Shown: positions 39,621 through 53,081, counted from the stretch's first letter. The stretch is 64,000 nt of DNA from Bugulina stolonifera (GCA_935421135.1 OW285196.1:11467001-11531000); one strand, 5' to 3'. Numbers and translations are program-made. Notes: generated by a model not told the origin, from the letters alone.

Positions 39621-42323
39621 GGCTATTTGGAGCCGATATTTATATACTCTCTAATAATAGGGAATATTACAAAGAGAGTGGGCAATTGCTGAGATTATCA
39701 GTGATGGAAAACTACTGGGAAAACCGACAGGTCTCTTGTACTCAACTAACTTCCCTTCATTGACAATCATTTTATAACCTTTGAGACCAGGTGTTACTTA
39801 GTAGGAGTTCTGAGAACACTTGAACTAAGGGTGTTATCTTGTACCACCCTTTAATTGGCTATATGGATCAAGAATGACCAGCTACTACAATTGAAATACA
39901 TAATTATAGTCCAATGGCAATATCTTACACCATTCAATGAAATATAGTCTAGTTTTCTACCATGCCTCTTGTAATGAAATGCTTGTGTATTTATATTTGG
40001 ATTAGTATTATATATTATATCATGGTACTTTTACCAAGTCTCACTAATTTTAGTGCTAATCATGTGCACAATTTATGAACAATATTTTATCACTAAAACT
40101 ATCATGGTGTCATGTAATTTTCATATCTGAATTCTTCTGTTATATTATTATATACACACATATTTGATAGCACTAGTATTTTCACACCCCAAGTTCTGGG
40201 ATGCCTACATTGTAATATTCAGCCTCTAATTTATTTGGGTTACTAATCTAGTGTAGGGCATTGAAATATAATTATATATACAGTAGTCTTTTTCTATACA
40301 AATAATATAGTTCATACATGTATCTGAAGTATTTAATTAGCATAGAAGTCAGTCCTATCCTTGGAGCTACTACCACTTGTGCCCATCTGTACATATTATC
40401 ACTCACTTCTCCAATATTTTTGTATACAAGTGTATCTGGTGTCTTGGTATGCTCAATGAAATGAACAATAAAAATTTTACTAATTAAAGCTTGTGATCTG
40501 CTGCTTCTCAGTGAGTGGGAATTGACAGATTTACTAAATCCTGCTAAGAGATGTCTATATGTTAAGGGCGGACAACTTACAAAATGAAGAGCAAACAACA
40601 CCTCTTGTTACAGCTTTAGTGCAAATTTATGCCTCAGTGAGTCACTTTGTTCCCCAACTACATTTACCGCGTTTTTCTTCTTTTTGGGAGAGGAAAACCT
40701 CTTATTATGATGTAGACATTTCACTAAATCCAGACGTTTTCCTCCTGATCAATTCACAAGTCTTCCAAACACTTTACATGGTAATGACAACTCCAATCAG
40801 TGTTTTCTTCTGCATAGCTAATAAATTAGTGGTTAGTTGTAATGTGTAGTTGTCTTCTCTCCTTATCCTTGAAATTCTTAGAAGATGTCCTTTTTTGAAG
40901 CAAAAGGCTCTATTATAATAATTATGCATGTACTAGCATTACATTACTACAATTTATGTAATATACTACATCAATTATAAAACTGAGCTATAGATAAATA
41001 AAAGGGCTGTTCAATTTAACAACCACTTTAAGGACTGTTTTCTGAATTTTAATCAATGCCAATGACACTTTGTTACAGTCCATTACTGTACCTTGATACA
41101 CTTATTTTAGTCAACATCAATGGCACACTGGCAAATAACCAAAACTTCACACAAGTTCAACTTCAGAGTTGAGCAAAGGCTTCAACAGTAGAAGGAAATA
41201 CAACTCTAGTTTATAGTATATTTTGTAGACCTTTTATTTTTATTTCATCATTATAATTGTTTTTGTCAGAATATTTTCCAGTTATTAGAGAATGAAGAAT
41301 ATAATACAAAAGTTGATGTACATAATATAATAGAACTGAGAACAGATGTAGAAAAATTTGCACCATTTTCATTCCATTGATATTGCCTTAATAAAAAATA
41401 ACTGTTATAGATGGCTGGCTATGGTAGGAGGCGAAAGGACATAGGAAATTATTTCAACATGCAAGCAGGGACAAGTGAGGCAAACAGCCATGACACATTG
41501 AATTGGAATACAAAAGCATAGGATTGACCAGACAAATGCAATAGCTAAAAATTCCCTTTACTTTGGTGGATTATAAGTATAAAAATTACTGTTATATTGT
41601 GATAATCTGCACCTAAGAAAATATTTCTTCAAGTGAAAAAATAACTTACGAACCAGGCGGTTCTATTAAAGCTACCCAGTTCAGACCCAAAAAGTGTGAA
41701 AATGTCAAGTACAAGTAAAACTTTATTCAAAATATAGATTACTTTACATGTCCATGTTGGGAAGGATAACTGGCCACAGAAAACTATGATACATACAAGT
41801 TGGCTTAGGGCAGGCCTAGAACTAAGGCTCATGGAATCCCAGCCTATGTAGGCAGATATGTAATCAACAGAGAGGTATATAATACAACAATATCTACATT
41901 GCGTTTCAATAATTACATAGGGCTGTTCTATATAATATTGCATAACCAACTGCACACACCTGCTTGCATGTGTCAAGTAGTGCTTCCTGTGAACAACACC
42001 AGTTTCCAACTTCTGACTTAAGGCTGGTGAACAAACTCAGCCTCCATGAGCTGGGAATTTAACACTAATAGAAGTAGGCCAGCCATGTTTCTATGTACAA
42101 AATCACACTCCCATTATTCCAACTATTTAAGATTACAAGTAGGTAAATTTAGAAAAAGTCAGCTTGTGTGCAAAGTCTACACTCCAGGATATTTCAAAAC
42201 GTACAGACTGCATCAGTGTGAATGTAGGTATCAGATATGAGATGATAATGACTGTGTGACTATGCAGTACCATTACTAGGCAGTATTGTAGCAGGGCACT
42301 GCCGTGGCTATGTGGTAGCATAC
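39621..42323. other. Convergent intergenic region between the GRAF-like gene and PAN3
   Basis: It contains both 3' UTRs. Plausible polyadenylation hexamers are AATAAA at 40467-40472 (+) for the GRAF-like gene and its complement at 41722-41727 (-) for PAN3. ORFs of 96-126 codons at 40272-40849 and 41629-42009 show no recognisable domain and are not called. Confidence 0.5.
41722..41727 (-). terminator. Possible polyadenylation signal of PAN3
   Basis: AATAAA on the minus strand about 600 bp after the PAN3 stop codon. Other AT-rich hexamers lie nearby, so this is tentative. Confidence 0.3.
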
Positions 42324-45300
42324 CTAGGCAGCACCATAAGTTTGAGTAACATTAGCCTGGACGATCTCATTGAACGCAGTGTCAAAGAATCGCTTCAACT
42401 CCTGATAGGAGACGATGATGACGCTATTTTGATTAGCAGAGGGAAGACAAATCTTGTCACTTACTCCAGCATCCAGCTACAAATTAAACAAAACATAAAC
42501 TTCATAATATGATATTCAACTGGTTCAATCTAAGCCACAATAAGTCAATACTAATAGAGGTAACTCTTGTGTAGGAGTTGCAACTCCTAAGGTTATAACA
42601 ATGCCATTAAACCAGTTCCTGTGCAACATACAACTCAGTAGAAAATATTGAAGAACTCAATGCAGATTAAGATCACACCACAGTAACGCAATGGCAACCT
42701 AGTATATAATACAACTCCACTGAACATGCTATCTTGCCAATTTCAAAAAGAACAGTGCAGCTTTCACAAAGGGCATACAACGGCACATTAGACTAGATAG
42801 TATGTGACCTACAGTACCTTGTTCAGGCAGGAAACAATGTGTGACATGTCAAGCCATGGTGCCCCGTTATCGCCGGTCTGGTGGAACACATAGTCTCTGA
42901 AAAGCTTGAGTATGTACCTGTCTCCGGTTTCCGACCATGAAGAATCACTATTGTACCTACGCACACAATTAATAACGTTTACTTTACCTGCTAGCCATTT
43001 GACTCAGGACATGATACAACGATAAATAATTTATAACACCTGAGGTTTCTCTCCAAAAGGAACACATTCAAACATGAAAATAATTCCCTTGAACAAAAAT
43101 TGGGATAAAATGAAATATATATAATTATGTCATCAGCAAGGAAACTCCATCCCACATCACAAAACTGGTTATAAAACACAGCACAGGTCCACATCATACA
43201 TAAGCGATTGAAACAAATAGGGAAATGTCATGAACACAGTTAGCTTGGGTGGTGAAGTTGACCTAGCAAATAGCACAGTAACATGGGGTACGTACCCTAC
43301 GCGTTCCAGTATAGTATTAAGTTTAGCCTGTATTCTGAACAGTCTCCCACACTCCACCTCTTTGTATAGCTCGTGCTCCAGATGGAGGGCCTTGTTCTGC
43401 ACTGCTTCCAACTCCATGTAGAAACGGGCACCTATCTTGGGCATGATATAGCTCACACCCTGGTCTACATTGGTACTCGTCAGGTAGCTGTAGCACAGAG
43501 ATGAATTATACAAAATATTAGACTAGCAGAGTGACGTACCGACAAAAATATAGGTCGAGTACCTACTACACTATAGACTGAGTACCTACTATTAACTATA
43601 CTATAGACCGAGTACATATCACACCATAGACTGACTACTTACCACACTACAGACTGAGTACCTACTACACTATAGACTGAGTACCTACTATACTAAAGAC
43701 TAAGTACCTACCACACTGTAGACCGAGAACATGCACACAAACCGTGAGGTTGTGAGTTCAAGCCCCCAGCTGTGTCATTTCTGGCAAAGGCCTTCAACAA
43801 GTCTTTCACCCTAGCTGCGCCTGTTCGGATCAGGGCTTATAAATAATACAGGAGGTCCCGTGTAGTGTTTACATCAAAAACACGCACGTTAAAGATCCAC
43901 CTCTGCCCTGATTCGCAAAGAGAAGCCAGATTCTGGCGGGGTATGTGACCACATTAGGGTGGCAGGTTGATGTAGTGGTCACTGACCATGCACTCCTGTT
44001 GTGGAAGGTGAGCTCTTCCACTCAGAGCCCAGCTCCTGTCGCTCATACAAGTTTCGAACTTCTGAGGTCCGTTAAATAGGATGGCCAAGTGGCTCGACAG
44101 AAACAAAAACAAACCTACCACACAATAGACTGAGTACCTACCACACCGTAGACTAAGTACCTACCACACGACACTGTAGAGGTCAACACTGTAGTTCCGT
44201 TTGAGATGCTCCCAACAAGGCGTTGGCTGATCAGTCCTGAACGGCATCACACTGTTACAAGCCAACGCCAGAATTAGTCGTCCAAAGCTGTTAAGATCTT
44301 CCTTCTGAAACAATGAGTGGCAATAAAATAAGAATTCCACTTAGTGGAAATATTCACGTGTTTGTGTAGCATACAGTACGAGAAACTTGTATATGCATGT
44401 AGACACATTAATCAACTGACCAATAGGAATGAGTCAGTTCTCTAGGTTAGACTAGTATCTAACTACATCCGCCAATATGAGCTGCTCGCTAGCCCCTGAT
44501 AGGTTATAGAGTACAATATAATATAACATACCTGAAGCTGGGCGAGAGGTACAGGGTTGTTAGGGTCAAAGGTGAGTACATCCATTATAGCACAGCAGTT
44601 AATATGTACCCTGCTCTTATCTGTCACCAGCAGTTTAGACGGATTGATACCGTGCATGCTCATGTGTCGAGCGTGTATAATTCTCAGAGCTCCGCTGATC
44701 TGAATGATGTATGACCAGATGGCTGCCTCCAGGAGTTGGCCTGGGTTCCTAGCGCCTATAATAGTAGAATAGAAAGTGGTTAAACAAAACATTTGCAGTC
44801 GTTCATATACAAGCCATTTAGTCGCATACAACATATAAGTCCAAGTTGACTACTAGCAGTAGATCATGTGACACAGGAGAAATCCCTGTATCTGGTAGTC
44901 TATAACAGGAAATGAAAAGCCTATCAATAGTTTTCACTAAAGGAATGAACATGAGCAGTCGGCATCAGCAGCTGACAGGGTGCCTGATAGTGACTCTCAA
45001 TAGCACAGAGAGTAACTGCCACTCAATGACTTACCTTTACCAGCACTGAAAGGTCGAGCTGAGCCATCTAAACTGAATGGATTGGAGTAACCATTAGCTA
45101 TGTTAGAGAAGTGTTTACCTGTCACATTCTCAGCTGCAGGGTAGTAGTCATACACAAACACTATGGCTGTAAAATAATTCATATTTCTATGACACTGGGT
45201 TTACAGAAAAATAATAAATGACAAGCATAGCTGAATCAATGAATGCAATGCTCAAAAGTAAACGTGTAGAATTGATCAAATTAACAACAACTGATGACGA

Positions 45301-48300
45301 GCGAGATTCTTGCATACTAACAGCGACACATCTGTAACAACAAGAGAGGGAGATGATCAACTAATACTAGATGCCTGGCCAATCACAGATACTGTAATAA
45401 ACTAAACATGGCAGTAAAGAGTGCAAAACACCATCGCACACCTTCTGTCAGTATGGGTACAGTTATAGATTAAACAAACTTACAATTGTCATTAAATGAT
45501 TTGGTGGTAAACACTTCTCGTAAGGCGACTACGTTGGGAGAAGATATCTTTTTCCACTGCTCAATCACCGTCATACACTTGGGGTTTGTCAGCTTGAAAC
45601 CTAGAATAACATCAGGACTAGTAGGCTACATTTACATACATGCATGCATGGAGCTCCTAGAGTTGACTGATTACTTGACCCTTTCCTCTAACAACCAATG
45701 TCCATATAAGGGCAAAAAGTAGACCTTCCACTGGGCCTGTGGTTAGTAAGGTAGAATATAACAGTATATCAAGAAGACATGTGCTAACTCACCATGTATT
45801 CTATGTAGACAGTAAGTGAGGCCGTCTTTTTGGTTCACGGCTTTATACACACTGTGAGGGTAACCAAAATGGCCACTAGCCGTATTCTTTGCAGATATCT
45901 CCAGAGGTACAAGATGACAGTAGTTATCCACCTCCGTCGGTAAATCTTAAACAAATTATCATTGGTTAATGTTCAGTACAAAGTAAATTGAACTACGCAT
46001 GTTCATTGGCTACTGTGAACACTGCCCATCCACTACAGGGGTTCACAATAACCACTACCAACACAACTGCCAATATTATTACAGGGAATAATTAGCAACA
46101 CCTTACAGACTGAACTTTTGCAGTCTTAAGATTTTGTTAGTGGTTTGCGGGCTTTAATATTCGCAATAACAAATGTATGCACAAATGTATGCAGTCAGTC
46201 ATACTGGCAAAATAGCCAATCGGATCTGTTGAATAACCAGCCATGTTATCTCAGGATGACAATTTAATCATCAAAGTGTCCACCAACCATGAATGGCAAA
46301 TACTTTGTGCCCACCATTTCATAAGGTCACTAGACTAATCCCCATCAAGTGTAAATACATAACAGTTACCTGTAACTCCTTCTACCTCTGACATCACCAC
46401 AGCTTGCCTACGTAGCAGGTCCATTTTGATTTCATCTCCAATAAAGAATGCTTTTGAACTGGTGTTTGGTTGCATGTGGGCTATATGGGGTGGTACACCA
46501 ACATACATGCTATAACCTGGGAATGTCTGAAAGAAAACCATCGAGATGGTACTCTCTCTAATAACTAGCATAAGAATGGCATAAAACACAACTTGACTAA
46601 TATATCAGATCTCTGAGACTTATCCAAACAGTAAATAACTAACGTGTAGCCTACAGAGCAGAAAACAACACACATTTTATCATGCGCATAAGAACACTAC
46701 TTCAGTATTACAAGAACTAAATATATATAAATAAACGAACAAATTTGCTAAATAACAACAATGGAACCAAAACAACGAAAGCAGCATATAACCCAACATC
46801 GGATAAACAAGCATAATGAATTAGTAACCTTTAAAGTCTCTTTCATTTTCAAAATCGAAAATTTACTCGAACATTTGTCTATCGATATGATCTGCAAGAC
46901 ATCAAAAAGGGTGGCACATGATAGAGTATGTTGTACTACCTCCAGTATGGATATAACAATTGATCATCGGCCAAAAATTGGATCATTCATGTTCGGTGTT
47001 TCTAGCCAACAAGATGTGTTTTTAGAGCACAAGGGGATTATCTACAGAACACCAAGTATTTAGTGTTGTGTTATTCACTTCACCTGTCTGGTAGTTGGGG
47101 ATATGTAGTCATCTTTAGGGTAGAAATATGTGGTTCCTTGTATGTTCTCCTGTAGGACAGAACAAATTAATCTAGTTCAAAAAAGTCACTTAATAAATAC
47201 AGCCTAGAATATCAAAAATATCACACGATAAACCAATGTGAGCATATTGAGGCAGGGTGATATCTATAGTGACATTAGAGAAAATCAAGCTACAGAGAGC
47301 GACGCAAGATGGAGTGACACTAGAGGAAGTGACGCTAGAAGGAGTGACACTAGAGGGAGTGACACTAGAGGAAGTGACGCTAGAAGGAGTGACACTAGAG
47401 GGAGTGACACTAGAGGGAGTGACACTAGAGGGAGGGAGTGACACTAGAGGGAGTGACACTAGAGGGGGTGACACTAGAGGGAGTGACACTAGAGGAAGTG
47501 ATACTAAGGGACTGGAAGAGGCACACCGATACAGACACATACCTGCACAAGATCGGCCTGCTGCTGCTGGGTGGGCATGTGTAACGATGCTGCCGATGCA
47601 ATATTATGGGGAGGAGATAGCTGAGGGGTCATCCTGCGAGGTTGAAGCTGAGGAGAGCCTGAAGGGGTTAGGACAGGACTGTTATGAACAGTTTCCAGTA
47701 ATGTGTGTACAGGCTGCAAGTTTACCAATAGTGTTAGAGCATATAAGAGAAGTTAAAATCTCGAAAAAATTTATGTAGGCCAATTTCACTGGTTTAAAAT
47801 ATATGAAAGCAGCCTACAAAGACATAACATCTCTTTGTTGAGGGAGAGCCAGCCATACGCCCACATTGAATGAAGTAATTTGTCTCCAATACAAGTATCC
47901 TGGGCAAATGTGAATACAAGTCAGACACACAACAAAGTGGGGGTGGTGTAGATGGCATGCATTAAACTAGTCAGGTGTGACAACTTCCAATTGACAGCTG
48001 AGATGAGGTTTTCTATTCAGAGAATTACGACTATATCATTATACCTTGGGCATAGCAGCATAGTTATCAAATGACGGTGCACTGGCACTCTGGTGTAGCA
48101 TGCTTTGGTGAGACAGTGGAGGTCCAGACTTCGGATAGAACTCGTTAGCTGCCAAGTTCAGGTCAGTCGACTATAAACAGTGTTAATAATCTGTGTGGTT
48201 ACTGGGTAGTGTGGTTACTACTTGATACTTGGAAGCATTCTATGTAAGACAAGCACACACACCAGTTGAATAACGGAAAAACATTCATTCGCACAAGTGC

Positions 48301-49177
48301 AGTGTGGGTAGGCATGCATCAACACACATGTTGCACCCCTTGAATCTCACTAAAATCTATACGGACTTCAATGGGGAGTGAATCATTATTATACCGAAGT
48401 AATTATTTATCACAAACATCTCACACATCTCGCACATTACTCTCTATTTTTATGTGTAACTGACCGGGTTCATGGCGCTAGACATGCCAGGCATCATATT
48501 ATTCCCGAGGGTCATGGCACCCATGCTCGTTACCAGCTCGTTGCTTGCACCTGGTGCATAGTGAAAGTTCATTGGTAGATTTGGCTGAAAAATAGATGAT
48601 CATTGATAAGATATAATATTAAGTCAATCCCAACTTTTTACAGATCAATGTAATAATGTAATAATGAGCAAAAGAGTGAGAAACTCAGTTATACCATGCT
48701 GGCCACACATTTTCTTAAACAATAAAGAGAATGCTGAAGTGAGGCATGTTACAGACCTGGTGCTGGAAGTTGTTGAACTGCTGTTCGGTGTGTGACCCCA
48801 TATTATGAACTGGTTGACTATGCGGGCCACTTATGCGATAATGCGACACAACACCAATGCCTCCATTTCCTGTGGGACAATAAGAATATAATCTCAACAA
48901 TGAACTTTTGCTCCATTACAACGGCGATGAGTACAGCAAGGTACCCATAAAAACTACTATGACCAGCCTCTTCTTGTCTTAACAAACCACAAACCTCCAA
49001 TAGAATATGGAGTCTGATTTGCTATGTTCATTTGAAACTATTAACAATACGGACTGAACTACACTTTAGACCTTGATCGGAGTGTAAATGTACTAGTTCA
49101 TGAAGCTAATTTGGGAGGATTACCGTGGTCATTATGATACACTCACCATAACTACTTTTATAATCAGGTTCTCCCAT
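42324..49177 (-). CDS. PAN3: PAN3, regulatory subunit of the PAN2-PAN3 deadenylase
   Basis: Adaptor that brings the PAN2 deadenylase to poly(A)-binding protein on mRNA. 15 exons join in phase on the minus strand: 49177-49147, 48869-48757, 48584-48465, 48170-48045, 47713-47543, 47149-47084, 46526-46370, 45945-45793, 45600-45484, 45166-45035, 44755-44532, 44304-44168, 43487-43296, 42956-42818 and 42476-42324. The protein has 676 residues. A PAM2 motif, [10 protein letters not shown] (92-101), should bind the MLLE domain of PABPC. The block [11 protein letters not shown] then [20 protein letters not shown] precedes the pseudokinase (about 265-530; [17 protein letters not shown], with no HRD or DFG). 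A coiled coil and C-terminal knob follow ([36 protein letters not shown]). The N-terminal CCCH zinc finger of long PAN3 forms is not seen. A possible acceptor just upstream of the chosen ATG leaves room for more 5' exons. Confidence 0.97.
43556..43735. repeat. 23-bp minisatellite in a PAN3 intron (left part)
   Basis: Units of the type GAGTACCTACTACACTATAG plus ACT are repeated about eight times. The same unit resumes at 44112 after a SINE-like insert. Confidence 0.85.
43740..44111 (+). mobile_element. SINE-like element inserted in the minisatellite
   Basis: The left end has a B-box-like GAGTTCAAGCCCCC. The body carries GCACGTTAAAGATCC, a motif common in invertebrate SINEs. The right end is A-rich (CAGAAACAAAAACAAAC). 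Composition is GC-richer than the flanks. No A-box was identified, so the head may be truncated. Confidence 0.6.
44112..44170. repeat. 23-bp minisatellite (right part), running into a PAN3 exon
   Basis: Two to three further copies (ACCTACCACACCGTAGACTA type). The last copy overlaps the 5' splice site of the PAN3 exon ending at 44168: the minus-strand donor GTGGTAGGTAC is repeat sequence. Confidence 0.75.
47266..47512. repeat. 15-bp minisatellite (GGAGTGACACTAGAG)n in a PAN3 intron
   Basis: About 16 units of 15 bp with few variants (GAAGTGACGCTAGAA). Because 15 is divisible by three, all frames stay open and give artificial GVTLE or PSSVT repeats in long ORFs. It lies between two well-defined PAN3 exons. 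Confidence 0.9.
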
Positions 49178-51557
49178 AAGACTGCCCAATGTACGAGATA
49201 TTTTAGAGTAGGCCTATTACAGACTATAACACAAGACCGGGTTGAAGCACTTATATAGGCAATCCATACACTGTATAATTTAGGAGCCTGAAATATTGCA
49301 TAGAAAAACACAGTTATTTAATACTGACAAACCATTACTTGAACAAAAGATCTCTTACCTAGCACCATGTTACATACATGTAGAACAGACCATACAAATT
49401 TCAATGAAGTATTTTAATGGGGAATCACTAAATTCTGTTTCCTGGGAAATGCATTGTAATGTTAGAAACAATAGCCAGAAAAGATTCAAATGATTTTTGG
49501 CATACCATAAATGAGTTGATACCAGCATACTAGTTTGCACCTAGAATATAAGAATATGAACATCTAAGTATATTGTCATATTATTATAATGTAACTATGT
49601 AGACCTACATAATAATACACTAATGAGTTTTATATATGGCGAGTTATATTGAATATCTCAGCCAGTCTCCCCAGACCAACTCACCAGCACTACACTAAAC
49701 TAACTGATCGGCATACACTAGGAGGCCCAATTCTCAAGCTATTCATTTTGTGAGAGTGAAACATAGTTCAAGGTTGAATTTTTTTCAGCTAGTCTTTTAA
49801 TACCTGCTTTAAAGTCCATACTCATGGCCATAAAGTGGTGCAAAAACAAAATAAATCTAGCTATAAATTATTTGTTACGTCAAATATAATTATGTAGCCT
49901 ATAACAATTTGTTGTGAAATTTTTATACCAAAAATTGAGCGCATTTTGATAAAATACTAATGGAGAAAACAGAGCTCAATGATTCTAACCATTTATGTGA
50001 ATTTAAATATTGAGCTGATGCCTGTATAGCACATGAGATACAGAATCTATTCTATACAATTACATTATAAAATCAAACCATAACTATCACAGTTACATTT
50101 GAGAAGTTCTATGTTCATATCAGGTTCATGTTCATATCCAACCAGTTATGGCTCCATTAGGAAATGAGAAATGAGCTGCAGAATTTTGACCAACAATCAT
50201 TCCATGAGAGATGGTGAAAGATCCCGACTTCAAATATAGCTTATAGCGTAAATTATTGTAGGAGGTATGGTTTTATGTATACACTGGCACTAATGTGCCC
50301 TGCTGTTGGGCAGCCAACAAGAAATTATTGTGCAGAAAAGACACACGTTGGCCGAAAGGCTAGGTCACAACATTACAAAATGATTGCCTACCTAGCAATT
50401 TCTTTCAGTAATATTGCGAGACCGAAATTCATTCTTTTGAAAAATAGCTACAATACTAAAATAAAAATTCAAATTCAAATCAAGAACCTTACTTTACATG
50501 ACATAGGATCAAGGTATGCTTTAACTCCCAGACTTAGGCTATGTTCAATGTTTATGTGGTCTGCATCACCTAGCAATTGGTAAAATGGGCATGCGTTTTA
50601 CTTCTTACATGTACAGTGTATATAAATGAGCTGGCCAGCAGGTAAACATTTTTCCACAAGTAGGTTACATAATATAGGCAGTTCAAACCAAATTTTAAAA
50701 ACTGTCAAGTCCAGAATAATTTCACAGTTGGTTAATGACAGGAATGAGAAAATCATGGCATATCTTGTTTTGCTTTTGTTCTAAACTCAAAAACTTATAA
50801 AAAATTAACAAGACAAACCTGCAGAGTTTAGCCATTATTAGCAACAAAATTTGAAATAGCAACTGGTATAGGCTTAAGTATATGCAGTTACAGCAATAGT
50901 GAGAAAATTATTGTTCCAAATTACAAAAAATGTGCATTTTCATGACTCTGTACACTCTGCTTGACAGAATATTTTATTTTGAGTAAGATAAAGAAAATAC
51001 AGCTTACAAATAGGTGCATATATAGAGCTTTCATCATTCTTTTTCTAAATTTTATAATGCCTATTTTCAAACAGTCAGCGAAACTAACACGCAGCTCAAG
51101 CTACATGGGGACCATTTGCAATGGCCCTCACATTCGGTTGGCTTATGATTGCTAGGCCTAATGTAATTTGGTAGTCTAGTTGGAAAACTCATAGAAATAC
51201 AGTCAATTGCAACTTTTATATTTCAAGTCCACATTCCTTACATACAAACTCTTCTTCAGTTTGACGGCACATCATACCTAATGTTTCATACACCTACACA
51301 ATAACAATAATATAACATTACAATAGGCTCTAAACGATAAGCCAAATAGGCCTACATACATAATATTTGTTCCGCTCTAACCAGTCAACCTGACAGTGGT
51401 AGATAGCAATTATTGCCCTAAAAGTTTTTTTCTTTACTGTACCTTTTCTGTTTATTTCTTTTTTTTCAAGTAGTTTTAACTTTGACTACAATGACTATGA
51501 GTTTTAACCAAACAATGCAAAGCAAAAGTTAGAAGTTTATGGCAAAGAACTTTTTTT

Positions 51558-51601
51558 AATTTTAAAAATAAAAAAAAATTATTTTTTCTATTTTTAAAAT
51601 T
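51558..51601. repeat. AT-only perfect hairpin
   Basis: AATTTTAAAAATA (51558-51570) pairs exactly with 51589-51601. The inner A and T runs extend the stem. Confidence 0.6.
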
Positions 51602-52667
51602 TTATTTAGTTTGTACTGCTTAAAATTCACATACTTTCAACTATAATTTGAATACAATCAATTATATTATTATAACTAGTATAATTACATGCATTACCAA
51701 ATTTTAATAAAGTGATAAACACAAATTGACGAAGCTTTTTTTTTAAATTTCTTTAACCTCCACCTGCTCCCGTGCGACTTTTTATTTCAGTTGAAATATC
51801 ACAGTGCACAAATGGCAGAGGCCAATGGTCGAGTAGCATACTATGTCATTGAATATATTCTCAGTGATTCTATTATTCCAGATCTTGCATACGTTGGTGA
51901 TTTCTAGAACGTAGCAGCTAGCAGGAAATTTGCAAAATTGAAAGCTAAATGCTAAATTTGTGACTAAATCTGGAAAATTTGATTTTGCAGGAAGTCAGTT
52001 TAACTTGCGCGCGCACTATTGCTTTAGTTCCTATACTTAGACTTGTTTGCTTTATTTTGCCCAGTTACGTATATACAATCAAAGTTGTCGGAGTTGTAAA
52101 TCTGTGGTTCACAGAATAAGCAGTTGACTGACGTTCGAATACTCCTATAACAATGCTTCAAGAGAGGATAAATCCATACAGAATAATCTACAGATTGGAC
52201 TGGTTTTACCTTTTTCTCATTGGTTTCACTATAATGTCCATGTCCAACCATTAACTAAGCCTAAGCACGCCTACTTATCTAGTGGCCATTGTACAGATTT
52301 TTTTCAGTGGTTTCTTAACAAAATTATCTAGTTTTCCTGGCTTTTGTGGTCAAAATGTTAGCCCACCTCATAAAACAAGATATTCAATTATAACACAATA
52401 TACAGTCATGTAGGTCGTTTAAATTGAAGGAAATATGTTAAAAGCCACTAAATGAAGCAAAATGACATTTTTAGAGAATGCGATTTTACTTACATAATGT
52501 ACAATTAAACAATAAAATTATCCAGGAATCCTGCTACTTGTTCAGAAATGTTAAGCAGAGGAGGCCAGATTTTTGGTTTTTGCTCTCGCTCCTTGGCAAA
52601 TATGCACCTAAGCTACAACCCTACTACATGTACATGTACATGTGTAATGGTTTCTGGTATTTCGTAC

Positions 52668-53081
52668 AGTCGTCCTTGGACGACTACCGACCCAAAACTG
52701 AAGTGCCTATGAGTGGTGCTAGGCCTTCTCCTTACATGAAAGATCGAGCGGTCTCAGTAGCCCAATAACTACCAGAGACGACCCATCTGGTCTCAAGTCT
52801 GACCTTCAGACTATACGTTGAAAGAGAGTGATCCGACCTAGTAGGCTGTTCGCTAAGCGAATGACCTGACAAAAGGATGTGAAAGTCTCTGTATCAAGTA
52901 TAGATGTGTCTTTATTGAAAGCCAAGTGAAGACTGAGACAATGAACAGTGAAAAAATGCCCTTTATATAGTATAAAGACTTCCGCCCGACGTAGTGTCGG
53001 GAAAAGACGACATAGGGTCGTCCGGAAGTTGCGCAACAACATGGCCGTCGGAAGCCCGACGGCCGACCCAAAATGGGTCGG
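52668..53081. repeat. Array of short perfect hairpins in GC-rich sequence
   Basis: Consecutive inverted repeats: 52668-52674/52679-52685 (AGTCGTC), AGTCTGA with loop CCT near 52798, TTCGC with loop TAA near 52848, 52985-52990/52996-53001 (CCCGAC), 53006-53011/53017-53022 (GACGAC), 53028-53037 (GTTGCGCAAC palindrome), 53043-53051/53056-53064 (GGCCGTCGG) and 53063-53070/53074-53081 (CCGACCCA). The last five sit within 100 bp. Several stems share a CGAC/GTCG core. No coding frame is supported. Confidence 0.7.

Noticed and set aside
43556..44170. CRISPR-like array of regular 23-bp repeats
   Set aside because: Units are head-to-tail without unique spacers. It is a minisatellite interrupted by a SINE in a eukaryotic intron.
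47190..47778. Long ORFs on both strands with GVTLE/PSSVT repeats (173 and 116 codons)
   Set aside because: They are produced by the 15-bp minisatellite, which keeps all frames open, and lie in a PAN3 intron bounded by exons that join in phase.
51803..51907. 33-codon ORF after a TTTATTTCAG acceptor-like site
   Set aside because: No partner exon, family match or downstream donor was found. It is too short to support alone.
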